Numbered from the stretch's first letter, positions 1 through 9,162 are shown. The stretch: 50,594 nt of DNA from Caldifarciminota bacterium (GCA_016936155.1 JAFGPO010000102.1:1-50594), one strand, 5' to 3'. Notes: generated by a model from the letters alone, not told the origin. Program-made: numbers and translations.

Positions 1-2
1 GG

Positions 3-416
3 GTGATCTCCGGGAGTGACATATACTCCGGGATATCCGGCAATGTGGGGATCGGAACAACAAGTCCTACTACGAAACTGGATGTGAACGGTGACATCAA
101 CGTGGATGACATTGTGTGCACACACATGACTGCAACCGACGATATTGCTACCGCAAGTGATGCATACGTTGGTGGAGCTCTCAATGTCGATATGGACGGC
201 ATTTTCGATGGCTTTATATCTGCATCGGGAATTTCTACCTCCATACTCGATGTCAGTGGGTCCACCGGCTATGATCAAATCCGCATGAGAACCCCGTATA
301 CGCCGAGCGGAACCAGCGATCCGAACGGCGGCACCGGTGATATTGCCTGGGATGCTGATTACGTATATATCAAAACCAGCAGCGGGTGGAAACGGGCTCA
401 ACTCAGTACTTGGTGA
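3..416 (+). CDS. C-terminal end of a surface/tail-fibre-like repeat protein (5' partial)
   Basis: The reading frame is already open at the left edge, so only the last ~137 codons are present and the listed start is not a real one. The fragment contains a VGIGTTSPTTKLDVNG block. This motif is typical of tail-fibre-like or adhesin-like surface proteins of FCB bacteria, where it precedes a shaft or trimerisation region. It is followed by short beta-rich repeats (Gly, Ser, Asp) and ends in a WKRAQLSTW-type tail. I see no membrane segment or sorting domain. The stop is TGA. The protein is probably exported and structural, but the export route cannot be judged without the N-terminus. Family-level call only. 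Confidence 0.7.
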   Translation: MISGSDIYSGISGNVGIGTTSPTTKLDVNGDINVDDIVCTHMTATDDIATASDAYVGGALNVDMDGIFDGFISASGISTSILDVSGSTGYDQIRMRTPYTPSGTSDPNGGTGDIAWDADYVYIKTSSGWKRAQLSTW

Positions 417-662
417 TCGATTTAGAACTTTTTTTGAGGTATCAACCTAATCTTTTAATGTTTTCTTGAGGTATTATCGTCCTCTCGTATCCTTGTTCTG
501 TTTTATCAAAGAAGCATATCAGCGGATCAGAACATCAGCATGGAGGATATCAGCAACCAAGCAGATCAGGTTTATACATAGAAATCATACCTTCGCAAGT
601 TCGTAACTTCATACCTTCGATGATTCAGGCCTCATGTTTTATTAATTGCGCCTTGTTGCGGT

Positions 663-3600
663 TTATTCCAAATACACGAACTTCCTGATCACCGTCTCCT
701 CAGGCCGGGTGATTTTGACAAAGTAAATACCATTAGTAAGCCGATCGGGGTATGCATTCAGGATGCCGGCGCCGTTGAGCATGCCATCATACACGGTCAT
801 CACTGACCGGCCGGTCGCGTCGTACAGCTCAGCCGTAACACGTTGATACCCCGGTACGTTGTACTGGATGCCGATATTCCCGGACGTCGGGTTTGGGGAG
901 ATCGCAAATACCGGCTGCAGGTTCACATTCTGTTCTTCCTGTTCCAGCTTGCCCATGGCATTCTCCCACCAGGACTGGGCGCTGTCCGAATGGATGCGGG
1001 CGTACGACGTGTCATTGCCGCCGACCACCGCGTATACGACCCGCTCACTGCCGCCGGCCGGGATCGTGAACGGTCCGGCCGACACGCAGATCGACCAATT
1101 GTCGGTCCGGTTCGAGTTCGGCATGTTGATCCATCCCCGAAGCAGGCTGTCCTTGACCGCTTCGGTCATCATGGACGAGGGTTCGACGTACAACGCATGA
1201 TCGATCGCGGTGAGGTTCGCCGCGCTCAATGGTTCGAGAAGCCGGATGCCGACCGTGGGATGACGCGAGGTGAGAGATCTGCACATGTACGTGAAGCGCC
1301 GGGTTGCGATCGTGCGTACGATGTTATTCGTGTAATTGATCATATCAAAATCGAACATCATGCCCGAGTAAAAATTGGTGAGCGGCGCACTTCCGTTGTT
1401 ATGGTAATCGAAGCAAATGATGATAAAGTCAGCGTACGCCGGATCCGAGAGCATGAGACTCCATTGTTCGATCTCCAGGCCCTTGGGCGAGGAGTGGCCC
1501 GCATCGCTGTACCAGGTAACGTATTCCTCGTCGGCTTTGAGCGGCGGCAGGATCGGCGTTATTGTATCCATGATTTCGAAATCATGCTGGATATTCGACG
1601 CTGGATGGTCGTAGAATCGGTCAGCAATGTAGGCCGGCCCGGTGCCGCACACCATGCTCCCGTAGTACAGGCAGCCGTATGACGCGACAGTCGGGTATTT
1701 GAAGCCTGATCCTTCGCCGTACGGATACGTCGTGCCGAATCCGCCGAATGACGTGACCGAGAGCACGCAACACCCGGTGTCATGGTCAACCCAGACCGGT
1801 CTGAGTTGCGGGATCACGCCTGCGATTTCGGCAAAAAATGGATCCCAGGAACCCTGTGCCGACTGTGTGTGAACGATAAATTCTATTTCGGTCCCCTGTG
1901 GTGTCGCGGATGAAACCTGGATCTGAAAATGGTCGCCGACCGCGGAATCGCCGGCTGCAATCGTGCCGTAGTTGGATGTGGAATCAAGGAACGTTACATA
2001 CGGGCAGTCGGTTCTCAATGTGCCTGCGACGCTGGTCGCGGACGTGCTTCCCCGATTCATCAGCCACACATCGAGGACGACGGTTTCGCCTGGATCAATG
2101 TGCTGGTTATTATTTCCGGTCGCATCGTCGATTATGCATGACCGGAATGTCAGGCAAGGCTGGTTTTGCGAACCGCTCACCGCGCACGTGCCTTCGTACA
2201 CGCGACAGTCCGGCGCCGTGACCGTCACGAGCATGGTTCCGGATGTGGGATCAACAAACAGGTCGACCCAGCCCTGGGAATTGGTCAGACCGACCGAGTA
2301 CACCTCAGTGCCCTTGATGCAGCACACGCGCGCATCCTTAAGCGGCGCGCTGTTCGCGCTGGCATTCACCCGGAACATCTGGGGAGCGCCTGGGATCGAG
2401 GACGCGTGGGTGACGGCAAGCGCCGCGGGATTCTTGCTGTACAGCGGCACAGTCGGGTCGCCGAACAGCGTGTTCTCGAACACGCACCAGCGCGTTGGCG
2501 ATTGCGCGAGCGCCATGGCGCGGCAATCGTCTTTTGCCCGCGCATGCATGGCGCCAACCTCGTGGATCGACGACACGATGAGCGCCTTAAAGATCCCAAG
2601 GTCCAGGATCTCGGAGGGTCCCATTGCGGGCGGGTACCCGAGGCCGTAGCGTGAATTCAGGAGCGCGGCAATGCACCCGCCGTTCGGGTAATTGACCAGG
2701 CTTTCGGCAATGCAATCCCCACCGTCAAAACTGCCGCAGTCGCAATTGATGCCGTTTATGATGTCATACTTGATGCCGTTGTTCAAGCCCGGGATCTGGG
2801 ACATGCCCAGGACGCCCAGGCTGGTTGGGCTGCCATGCGCGGCAACGTGGCAGAGCTGGAATCCGTGGTTGAGCGAATCGCGGGTCTGGGTATACCCCGG
2901 ATCTTTAAGTTTGGCGATTTGCCATGTGCCAGGGAAATATGACGCGATGACATTATTGGGATTTTCGCCATGGTATGGCGGAAAAAGGTCTTCTGACGGG
3001 AGTAGCAGTTTTTTAAGGTAGGTAGTGTCCGGGTGTTTTTCGAACATCGTATCCTTGTACGTGAAAGTATTGATGTTCGTAGCATTGTCGATCGGCGCCC
3101 GGCCGATATACACATCATGGAACAGGTCAACCGTATCCTCCATTTCACCGAAGTAATTATTGTTGTTGCTGTCCCAGGACCACTGGAGGTCTGCGTAGTA
3201 CATGTCAGTCGGGATGTTTCCCGTGATCGTGCTGTCCTCGATGATAAGTCGCGTCTTGCGGTCCGGAACAATGTTGTCATCGCCGCCCAGGAGCACGTAT
3301 TTCAATCCTTTATTCTGCCACCAGTCCCGGATGAAGTTCCGAATTTTTTCCTGGTTATCCCGTCCAGAATACGCGGCATAGATAGAATCGGTCCGCACCA
3401 CAACCGTGTTGATGCCCTTTTTGATCTTCCAGTTTCTGAACGCATTCCAGTTCGAGACCAGGCCTGCGCTCGTGATGATTGCGTAATCGATCTCGCCGTC
3501 ACGCAGTTGCTTTGATGCCGGGGTCCAGTGCGCGAGCGCCTCAGGGTTGGCGACCAGGGCTTCGACCTCGCGGCTGAACAGGTCGATCTGCGACTGCGTG

Positions 3601-4142
3601 AGTGTCACTGGTTCGTGCCGGCTTTCCTCATATTGGACGCGGATCGTCATTTCCGTATGGATCTTCAAATGCTTGCTGTCCGGGAGATACTGGACCGGAT
3701 GGACTACGACGCCCGCGATGCGGAAACCCGCAAGGCAGCCGCTCGGCACCGTGCTGATGATCTCGGCAGGGTACGGGGTGGATGATCCATAAACTGTTGG
3801 ATCAGGAGCGACAAACGGTATATCTTTGTTCTGTGAGAATGGTCGGATCGGCTGGGCCGGGTACGGCGTGTAGATGTCCGGCAATTCAGCGGATTGGCTT
3901 GACACAATGTCTGCCCGGATGATTTCCGCGGAGGGGGGCAAGAGGAAATAGAGCACCTTTACAGGCAGGATCGGTGTTCCCGGTTCCGCGGTTGAAAAAG
4001 TGTTCGCAGAAAGGATGCAGTCATACCCGTTAAGCGAAATGATGTTCAACTCATCGGGTGAAAATGTCAGAGTATAGGTAAGGTGTGAACCAGGGGAAAT
4101 GCTCGCGAAGAGCAAAGGCAGTAAAATAATAAATTTGGTCAT
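663..4142 (-). CDS. Gingipain-like C25 family cysteine peptidase with T9SS sorting domain
   Basis: Predicted secreted protease, 1159 aa. ATG at 4142 is chosen over a frame extending 50 codons upstream because AAAGGAG lies just before it, it begins a signal peptide (MTKFIILLPLLFASIS), and a consensus promoter lies inside the longer frame. A propeptide-like region (~20-210) precedes the C25 domain (~215-580), which has the KYVLLGGDD strand, a catalytic His in HVAAHG (~His436) and a Cys-rich NCDCGSF segment that should hold the nucleophile (~Cys467-469). Next come a CARDB/Ig-like module (~665-780) and a large beta-rich region. The last ~80 residues form a T9SS-type sorting domain (SPNPTSG at its start, GIYFVKI near the end). 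Substrate unknown; in known T9SS systems such proteases are surface-attached or released. Confidence 0.9.
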   Translation of the reverse strand: MTKFIILLPLLFASISPGSHLTYTLTFSPDELNIISLNGYDCILSANTFSTAEPGTPILPVKVLYFLLPPSAEIIRADIVSSQSAELPDIYTPYPAQPIRPFSQNKDIPFVAPDPTVYGSSTPYPAEIISTVPSGCLAGFRIAGVVVHPVQYLPDSKHLKIHTEMTIRVQYEESRHEPVTLTQSQIDLFSREVEALVANPEALAHWTPASKQLRDGEIDYAIITSAGLVSNWNAFRNWKIKKGINTVVVRTDSIYAAYSGRDNQEKIRNFIRDWWQNKGLKYVLLGGDDNIVPDRKTRLIIEDSTITGNIPTDMYYADLQWSWDSNNNNYFGEMEDTVDLFHDVYIGRAPIDNATNINTFTYKDTMFEKHPDTTYLKKLLLPSEDLFPPYHGENPNNVIASYFPGTWQIAKLKDPGYTQTRDSLNHGFQLCHVAAHGSPTSLGVLGMSQIPGLNNGIKYDIINGINCDCGSFDGGDCIAESLVNYPNGGCIAALLNSRYGLGYPPAMGPSEILDLGIFKALIVSSIHEVGAMHARAKDDCRAMALAQSPTRWCVFENTLFGDPTVPLYSKNPAALAVTHASSIPGAPQMFRVNASANSAPLKDARVCCIKGTEVYSVGLTNSQGWVDLFVDPTSGTMLVTVTAPDCRVYEGTCAVSGSQNQPCLTFRSCIIDDATGNNNQHIDPGETVVLDVWLMNRGSTSATSVAGTLRTDCPYVTFLDSTSNYGTIAAGDSAVGDHFQIQVSSATPQGTEIEFIVHTQSAQGSWDPFFAEIAGVIPQLRPVWVDHDTGCCVLSVTSFGGFGTTYPYGEGSGFKYPTVASYGCLYYGSMVCGTGPAYIADRFYDHPASNIQHDFEIMDTITPILPPLKADEEYVTWYSDAGHSSPKGLEIEQWSLMLSDPAYADFIIICFDYHNNGSAPLTNFYSGMMFDFDMINYTNNIVRTIATRRFTYMCRSLTSRHPTVGIRLLEPLSAANLTAIDHALYVEPSSMMTEAVKDSLLRGWINMPNSNRTDNWSICVSAGPFTIPAGGSERVVYAVVGGNDTSYARIHSDSAQSWWENAMGKLEQEEQNVNLQPVFAISPNPTSGNIGIQYNVPGYQRVTAELYDATGRSVMTVYDGMLNGAGILNAYPDRLTNGIYFVKITRPEETVIRKFVYLE

Positions 4143-4170
4143 GATGGCTCCTTTGTTATTACTACTGTTA

Positions 4171-4198
4171 ATTATACAATGAGTGAAGGGATTGTCAA
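4171..4198 (-). promoter_or_regulatory. Promoter of the C25 peptidase gene
   Basis: Read on the minus strand: TTGACA (4193-4198), 16-bp spacer, TATAAT (4171-4176). Start is expected near 4165, giving a ~22-nt leader that contains the AAAGGAG Shine-Dalgarno. Both boxes match consensus exactly. Confidence 0.85.
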
Positions 4199-4416
4199 TG
4201 AAGCATGTTAAAGCAGCATTGTGATCGGTTGTCATATTACTGCGTATAAGGCACCTGGGTAACCAGGTAATTCTTTCGCATTGCGTTTTCACACTACGTT
4301 CTCTTCGGTTTGTATATTCTGTTATTATTCATAGGTTACAAGGAATATGCGTATCTGCACTTAACATAGCACAGATGTCGTGGTCGCGTTTGCTCGATAA
4401 AGAGCGCTTGTGTGTC

Positions 4417-4444
4417 TTGATATATGCGTGCGGTAAGATAGAAT
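4417..4444 (+). promoter_or_regulatory. Promoter of the leader ORF and BNR-like gene
   Basis: TTGATA (4417-4422), 16-bp spacer, TAGAAT (4439-4444). Transcription should start near 4451, just before the Shine-Dalgarno AAAAAGGAGG of the 24-codon ORF. Confidence 0.65.
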
Positions 4445-4475
4445 CCTGTGGAATATCTACAAAAAGGAGGTTGTG

Positions 4476-4550
4476 ATGAGCCCGAAAATAACAGTCATGC
4501 TTATGCTGTTGTGTACGTTCGCAATTACCTTCCGCCCAGAGGAAGAATGA
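4476..4550 (+). CDS. 24-aa hydrophobic leader ORF, translationally coupled to the next gene
   Basis: Short ORF (ATG 4476, TGA 4548-4550) preceded by the strongest Shine-Dalgarno in the neighbourhood (AAAAAGGAGG, then 5 nt, then ATG). The peptide starts MSPKITVMLMLLCTFAITF, which looks like a short signal or membrane peptide, and ends in Arg-Pro-Glu-Glu-Glu. Its stop overlaps the start of the downstream BNR-like gene in an ATGA arrangement, the classic geometry for translational coupling by re-initiation. It may be a leader peptide, a tiny membrane peptide, or the remnant of a duplicated signal peptide. No function is recognised. Confidence 0.5.
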   Translation: MSPKITVMLMLLCTFAITFRPEEE

Positions 4551-5563
4551 GAATTTCAATCGTAGTACTTCTTGTTTTTTTGTCCTTGACAGTGCTCCAC
4601 GCCCAGTGGGAACCTGCGCAGCGCCTTTCTGAAAACGGCAAGGCACAACCGGGAACTGCTCGGAGTGTTTCGTCTTCATTCGGCGGCATGGTTCACGTAG
4701 TCTGGAGTGATACCCGCGATGTAAATTCAGTAATTGACTATAAACGCTCCACGGATTATGGAAAAACATGGGAGGATGAAATACGGTTTGCCGACACAGA
4801 GAGCAATGCAGAAAATCCAGGCGTGTCTATTGCCGGGGTCATGAATCCGGTCGTCCACGTGGTCTGGGATGATGATCGCGATGGTAATAAGGAGATATAT
4901 TACAAACGCTCCAGTGATTGGGGAATTACCTGGTCTGAGGATATTCCCATCACGGCGGACGGGTTCCTGCAGGAACCTCCGAATCTTTCGTTCTGCCGTG
5001 CTGATGTACAGGCCGTGTGGATCGACCATCGGAGCGGCAAAACCGAGATCTGGGGGAGTCACTCAACCGACTGCGGCGTGACCTGGTCGCCTGCTATATC
5101 AATCTCGCAACCGGAACATGCGTGGGCAGGATTCGCCACCATCGTTCATGTCGATTCGACGTATCACGTGGTGTGGACCGCCCGGATCGATCTTTCGAAT
5201 CCACCGTTTTACAGTATCTATTACCGGAGCACAAATGATCTGGGACTTACATGGAACCCTATAAGGCGGATCGCCACGCATGAGACAGCGTATCCGCCTG
5301 TGGTATCGTGTGCCGCAATGAAAGAAAATGTTCATTTGACCTGGGGTATCCCCGGGCAGGGCCTTTTTTACCGACGCTCGACAAGCAGCGGTTTTACCTG
5401 GGAAGGAAATGTATGTCTCAAGGATGCAGCCGATGTATATGATCCGTGCATTGCGATCTCTGGTAAATATGTCCACGTTGTGTGGTATGAAAAGGTTGGA
5501 AAAACTGCGTATATCTACTATATGCGCAATCTAACGGGAAATCCCATCGGGCCGCCCGAGTGA
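4547..5563 (+). CDS. Secreted BNR/sialidase-like beta-propeller protein
   Basis: A 338-aa protein with an N-terminal signal peptide (MRISIVVLLVFLSLTVLHAQ), cleavage expected after HAQ. The rest is at least six repeats of the BNR/Asp-box kind: VVWSDTRD- or VVWDDDRD-like strands followed by YKRSTDYGKTW-like boxes. Such repeats form six-bladed sialidase-like propellers. I see no catalytic Arg triad or Glu/Tyr pair, so a binding or scaffolding role is as likely as glycosidase activity. Unlike its neighbours it lacks a visible T9SS C-terminal domain. The start (4547) has an AGAGGAAG Shine-Dalgarno and overlaps the stop of the upstream 24-codon ORF. A longer in-frame start upstream would lose the signal peptide and is rejected. 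Confidence 0.8.
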   Translation: MRISIVVLLVFLSLTVLHAQWEPAQRLSENGKAQPGTARSVSSSFGGMVHVVWSDTRDVNSVIDYKRSTDYGKTWEDEIRFADTESNAENPGVSIAGVMNPVVHVVWDDDRDGNKEIYYKRSSDWGITWSEDIPITADGFLQEPPNLSFCRADVQAVWIDHRSGKTEIWGSHSTDCGVTWSPAISISQPEHAWAGFATIVHVDSTYHVVWTARIDLSNPPFYSIYYRSTNDLGLTWNPIRRIATHETAYPPVVSCAAMKENVHLTWGIPGQGLFYRRSTSSGFTWEGNVCLKDAADVYDPCIAISGKYVHVVWYEKVGKTAYIYYMRNLTGNPIGPPE

Positions 5564-5652
5564 TCTTCCTGGCGGCTCTGTAACGCAATAACCAATAATA
5601 CTATACAGCTCCGCACTGCGCAGCAAAAAAGTCTTTCGTGTTGCGGCCGTTC

Positions 5653-7830
5653 CTACCGCGCGATGATCACCTTGACCCGGGCATTTTGAGACAACCCCTG
5701 CACCGCAAGAACATACACGCCCGCAGGCAGGTCGTGAACCGGAATACTCAATTCATGGATACCCGCGCAATACATAGCGGCAGGTCGCTTCTGGACCACC
5801 TGTCCGAGTACATTGCATAATTCAAACCCGATATCGCCATGACAGGGAACATTGAGCCGTATATTTATCCTGTCATTCACAACAGGATTCTGCATGAGTT
5901 GTATACCGTGCAGCGCATGTATTGGTGCGTCGGTCTCTTTCACGCCGGTAAGGAGATTCTCATAGATCTGAACCCCGGAGTGATACGCCGCAAGGAACAT
6001 GTGGACACCCGCCACTGCGACATTATGAGTGCTCGAGGGCGTGTCATAATATCCCACTTCATATGGGCTGGTTGGATTTGCGATATTGATCAAGCGCACT
6101 GATGAGCCGACCGCCGCATACATGATCGTGTCGATCATCGTGAGACCCTCGACCGCGCCAGTCGTTGACACGTACTCGCCGATCTCCTGGGGGTTTGCCG
6201 GATCAATCACATTGAACACGTACATCTGTCCGGAATTTGCCAGGTAGACCAGGGTGTCATGGACCACGACATCGCGCGCCCAGCCAGGCCAGCAATCATA
6301 ACTGCTGACAAGATAGGGATTGGATTTGTCGGCGATATTTATGATCGCAAAACCCACGCTATGGCCATGTCCATCCGCCACATAGGCGAACGTATCCTGT
6401 ATCGCGACATCTTCGGCATTGCCGTTCGTGTTGCAAAATCCGATCTCGTATATACTGTACGGATTCGCAACACTGAGAATGCGCACCGCTCCCCAGTCAA
6501 CCACATAGCAGAATGTATCGTTAACGACCACGCCCTGCGCAGTTCCCGGCGTGCCGTATGCACCGATCTCGATAGGATTGGTCGGGTCAGTTACATTAAA
6601 TAACAGGAGGGAATCAGCATCCGCGACATACACATACTGTTCATCATAGAATAGCGCCTGGGCATTGCCCGGCGTGTCATAAAAACCTACTTCATGCGGA
6701 TTGGTCAGGTCGGTAATATTGAGGATGCGCAGTCCTTTACTGCCATCTGCCACATAGGCAAACGTGTCATTGAGTACGATATCAAGCGCGTAATGGGGCG
6801 TTTCAACGATCGCCATTTCCAGCGGATTGATCGGATCGCTGACATCGAGTATCAACCCTCCGCCCTGGTCATCCGCAACATAGGCATTTCCATCAAGTAT
6901 TAAAATATCCCGTGCATACCCGTTTGTGAGATAATGACCTATTTCGATTGGAGTTGTTGGATTAGTGACATTGAAGATGCGCACTTCCTGCCAGTCCGCG
7001 ACATACACAAGCGTGTCGATGACAAAGACGCCGTAAGAATAACCTGCCGTGTTATTGGAACCGACCAAGGTAGGGTTTGAAGGATTCGCGATATTGAGTA
7101 TGCATAATCCCTCATAGCCGTCTGCCACATATGCAAGCGTGTCCTTGATAACGACGCCGCGGGACTGCCCGGGTGTGTCGTAGTAGCCGGTTTCATGGGG
7201 CACCGCGAAATTAGCGATATTGATGATGCGAAGGCCTGCATTTTCATCCGCCACGAACGCGAAGGTGTCGACGATCGCGGTATGGCGCGCGAGATGCGGC
7301 GTGTCATACGAACCGATCTCGTACGCATTGGCAGGATCAGCAACACTGATAATGCGCAAACCCGAGCTGTACGCGCAGACAAAGGCAACCGTATCGACGA
7401 CCGTGACTCCGTAGGCATCTCCGGCTAGGTCTAATCCGCCCAGCAGAACGGGATTTGCGGGGGTCGTGATATTCCAGATCTCAAGCCCTGCGGCTTTGTC
7501 CGCGACATAAAGCCGCTGCAGGATAGTATCGTAAAATATGTCCTCGGCAATGCCGCGGGTGTGCAGGGATTCGGTTATCCTAGCCGGACTTGAAGGGTTC
7601 GCGATATCGAGGATGTAGACTCCGCCGCCGGCGGCGAGAAACGCCACATTTCGTGCGGAGTCACAGGCAACCGCGCTGGCGGTTGCAAACGGCCAGTTGC
7701 CGGTAAACGAGATATTCAGGGAATCAAACCAGAGAGAGGAGACCGGATCCACCCCAGGCAGCATTGCCGGCTCGGCCGGCGGTACACTGACAGCAAATAT
7801 GCAAAACAATACGATCATCGTGATCTTCAT
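5653..7830 (-). CDS. LVIVD-repeat propeller protein with T9SS sorting domain
   Basis: A 725-aa secreted protein. ATG 7830 has a GGAGG Shine-Dalgarno and opens a signal peptide (MKITMIVLFCIFAVSV). A longer upstream frame of 149 codons runs antisense through another gene and is discarded. Residues ~70-640 consist of about 14 repeats of ~42 residues with the signature DTxAYVADGxxGLRIxNI, then PxxPxExGxYDTPG. This is the LVIVD repeat, which forms beta-propellers on the surface of many bacteria. The last ~85 residues resemble a T9SS/FlgD-like sorting domain, with LPAGVYVLAVQG near the end. Likely exported and surface-exposed; ligand unknown. It is divergent from the truncated CGGC gene and convergent with the BNR-like gene. 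Confidence 0.88.
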   Translation of the reverse strand: MKITMIVLFCIFAVSVPPAEPAMLPGVDPVSSLWFDSLNISFTGNWPFATASAVACDSARNVAFLAAGGGVYILDIANPSSPARITESLHTRGIAEDIFYDTILQRLYVADKAAGLEIWNITTPANPVLLGGLDLAGDAYGVTVVDTVAFVCAYSSGLRIISVADPANAYEIGSYDTPHLARHTAIVDTFAFVADENAGLRIINIANFAVPHETGYYDTPGQSRGVVIKDTLAYVADGYEGLCILNIANPSNPTLVGSNNTAGYSYGVFVIDTLVYVADWQEVRIFNVTNPTTPIEIGHYLTNGYARDILILDGNAYVADDQGGGLILDVSDPINPLEMAIVETPHYALDIVLNDTFAYVADGSKGLRILNITDLTNPHEVGFYDTPGNAQALFYDEQYVYVADADSLLLFNVTDPTNPIEIGAYGTPGTAQGVVVNDTFCYVVDWGAVRILSVANPYSIYEIGFCNTNGNAEDVAIQDTFAYVADGHGHSVGFAIINIADKSNPYLVSSYDCWPGWARDVVVHDTLVYLANSGQMYVFNVIDPANPQEIGEYVSTTGAVEGLTMIDTIMYAAVGSSVRLINIANPTSPYEVGYYDTPSSTHNVAVAGVHMFLAAYHSGVQIYENLLTGVKETDAPIHALHGIQLMQNPVVNDRINIRLNVPCHGDIGFELCNVLGQVVQKRPAAMYCAGIHELSIPVHDLPAGVYVLAVQGLSQNARVKVIIAR

Positions 7831-7839
7831 ACAACCTCC

Positions 7840-8256
7840 ATGATCAATGATAATGACAAATCGATCACAGTCAATATAGGAAATTGCGCGCGCGAGCGGG
7901 ATGGCGCGTTCATCATTTACAAGGACAAGGAGATCGAGATCGTGGGGTACACCACGTGCAACGGCTGTCCCGGCGGCAACATCGAGTACGCGCCCGAGGA
8001 AATGAAGAAGAACGGCGCGACCGTGATCCATCTTGCGACCGGCATGGTGGTCGGCTACCCGCCGTGCCCGCGCATCGGCCATTTCAAGAAATTTATCAGG
8101 GAAAAATACAGGATGGACATGGTCGTGGGCACGCACCCGATCCCGCAGAAGTATTACATCACGCACACCGCGCTTGGCACCTGGGAAACCCCGGAATGGC
8201 AAGAGCACATTAAACCCGCCCTTGCATACGAAAAGACCCGGCTGGCATACGACTGA
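7840..8256 (+). CDS. CGGC-domain protein, N-terminally truncated (possible pseudogene)
   Basis: The last ~120 residues match the CGGC domain family (putative metal-binding Cys-rich proteins): EIVGYTTCNGCPGGNIEY, then NGATVIHLATGMVVGYPPC and VVGTHPIPQKYY. As I recall intact members, a short strand and a Cys-containing segment precede the (R)ERDGAF box. Here only GNCARERDGAF remains, and everything before it is replaced by Asn/Asp-rich codons. The 5' part (7840-7880) coincides with the promoter of the divergent LVIVD gene. No Shine-Dalgarno fits the ATG at 7840, so the gene seems to have lost its 5' end at a rearrangement junction near 7880. Codon use is intact and no internal stop is seen, so the loss may be recent. 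Confidence 0.6.
   Translation: MINDNDKSITVNIGNCARERDGAFIIYKDKEIEIVGYTTCNGCPGGNIEYAPEEMKKNGATVIHLATGMVVGYPPCPRIGHFKKFIREKYRMDMVVGTHPIPQKYYITHTALGTWETPEWQEHIKPALAYEKTRLAYD
7847..7874 (-). promoter_or_regulatory. Promoter of the LVIVD-repeat gene
   Basis: Minus strand: TTGACT (7869-7874), 16-bp spacer, TATCAT (7847-7852). The start would be near 7840, a leader of ~10 nt just holding the GGAGG. It lies inside the 5' end of the opposing CGGC reading frame. Confidence 0.55.
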
Positions 8257-8433
8257 GCAGGGAACCCGGAACAGCAAAATTTAACTTTTGGAATTTGGCA
8301 CCAGAAGTTAAATTTTCACCAACGTAAACCAGGGTGATTTGGTAAGGTATGCCTTATCGGTTTTCGTTCCCGCACCTGTACTCTTTCTTGTTATCCTTGA
8401 ATGCCCATGTTCAGGATTCATGTGATCATACTC

Positions 8434-8498
8434 TTCGAGCGAAGTCGAGAAGTTCCTCAAAGGTAGTTCTCGACGTACACCTTCGGCGTGTGCTCGAA
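8434..8498. repeat. Nested inverted repeat, family D copy 1
   Basis: Outer arms TTCGAGC (8434-8440) and GCTCGAA (8492-8498); inner arms TCGAGAA (8445-8451) and TTCTCGA (8467-8473). A small hairpin with a TTCG loop (ACACC/GCGTGT around 8477-8491) lies between. The first 24 bases recur at 37115-37138 with three mismatches. Similar TTCGAGC-AAGTCGAGAA words are scattered in many environmental genomes; function unknown. Confidence 0.65.
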
Positions 8499-8706
8499 CA
8501 GAAATGATCTTTTTAGTATTTTTTGAGTGGTTTTTCAGAGGGATTCGGAATTCAAAATTAATTTTTCTTGGTAATTGTACTTATCCGTTTCTCTTACCCA
8601 TCTGCAGCACAGGAAACCAAACACCACTTATTCTTCGAGTAAGTCCGCATTTTTTAAGGGGACGCATCGAAAAATCGTGTTATCAACGGTGCCCTTGTTA
8701 TCGTCA

Positions 8707-8734
8707 TTGACAGTGGAACATCCCGCAGTATAAT
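8707..8734 (+). promoter_or_regulatory. Promoter of the small lipoprotein gene
   Basis: TTGACA (8707-8712), 16-bp spacer, TATAAT (8729-8734); leader of ~40 nt ending in AAAAGGAGG. Confidence 0.85.
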
Positions 8735-8781
8735 ACGATAATTCAGCTGTTGTAATTTCCAGAAGAAAAAAAGGAGGATGC

Positions 8782-9162
8782 ATGTATAAATTTTTCCTCT
8801 TAGTAAGCATGTGTTGTCTGATGTTTGTGGCATGCGGCAGTGACACTGAACCACCGACCGTTGAAATGTATTACCCTCACGATGGTGATACGGTTTGGGC
8901 AACAGTGTATATCACTGCAAAGGCTCTGGACAATGATACGATACAATACGTGGAGTTTTTTATTAATGATTCGTTGGTCGGTGATGACGAGATCATTGTG
9001 CAAGATTCGCTCTTCCAATGGATGTGGATGACCTATTCAACCGGGGATACAACCTATAAATCTCTCCACGCGATTGCCTATGATGGCAATGAGAACAGCA
9101 CAACCTCCAATACCATTACGGTGTATGTGGATAATGAAGGACATCCGCCCGGGGGTGATTAA
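8782..9162 (+). CDS. Small lipoprotein with Ig-like domain
   Basis: A 126-aa protein. The N-terminus MYKFFLLVSMCCLMFVACGS is a lipoprotein signal with lipobox FVAC (lipidated Cys18). The remainder is one bacterial Ig-like domain: EPPTVEMYYPHDGDTVW, then strands with VEFFINDSLVGDD, SLHAIAYDGNENS and TITVYVDN, typical of Big/cadherin-like folds that describe structural changes ('DTVWATVYITAKALDNDTI'). The C-terminus is a short Gly/Pro-rich tail. It has its own consensus promoter and AAAAGGAGG Shine-Dalgarno and appears monocistronic. Likely anchored in the outer or inner membrane facing the periplasm; partner unknown. Confidence 0.8.
   Translation: MYKFFLLVSMCCLMFVACGSDTEPPTVEMYYPHDGDTVWATVYITAKALDNDTIQYVEFFINDSLVGDDEIIVQDSLFQWMWMTYSTGDTTYKSLHAIAYDGNENSTTSNTITVYVDNEGHPPGGD

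Larger units (their letters stand above)
8257..8781. other. 525-nt intergenic region with nested inverted repeat
   Basis: No gene found on either strand. It holds low-complexity AT-rich words (8278-8330, 8530-8600), a nested inverted repeat at 8434-8498 (separate entry), and the promoter and Shine-Dalgarno of the lipoprotein gene at the right end. Confidence 0.6.

Noticed and set aside
843-1682. 279-codon plus-strand ORF antisense to the C25 peptidase
   Set aside because: Composition is Arg/His-rich, with no domain or Shine-Dalgarno; it mirrors the peptidase codons on the other strand.
8504-8710. 68-codon plus-strand ORF in the 525-nt gap
   Set aside because: Low-complexity sequence, no Shine-Dalgarno, and it runs into the promoter of the lipoprotein gene.
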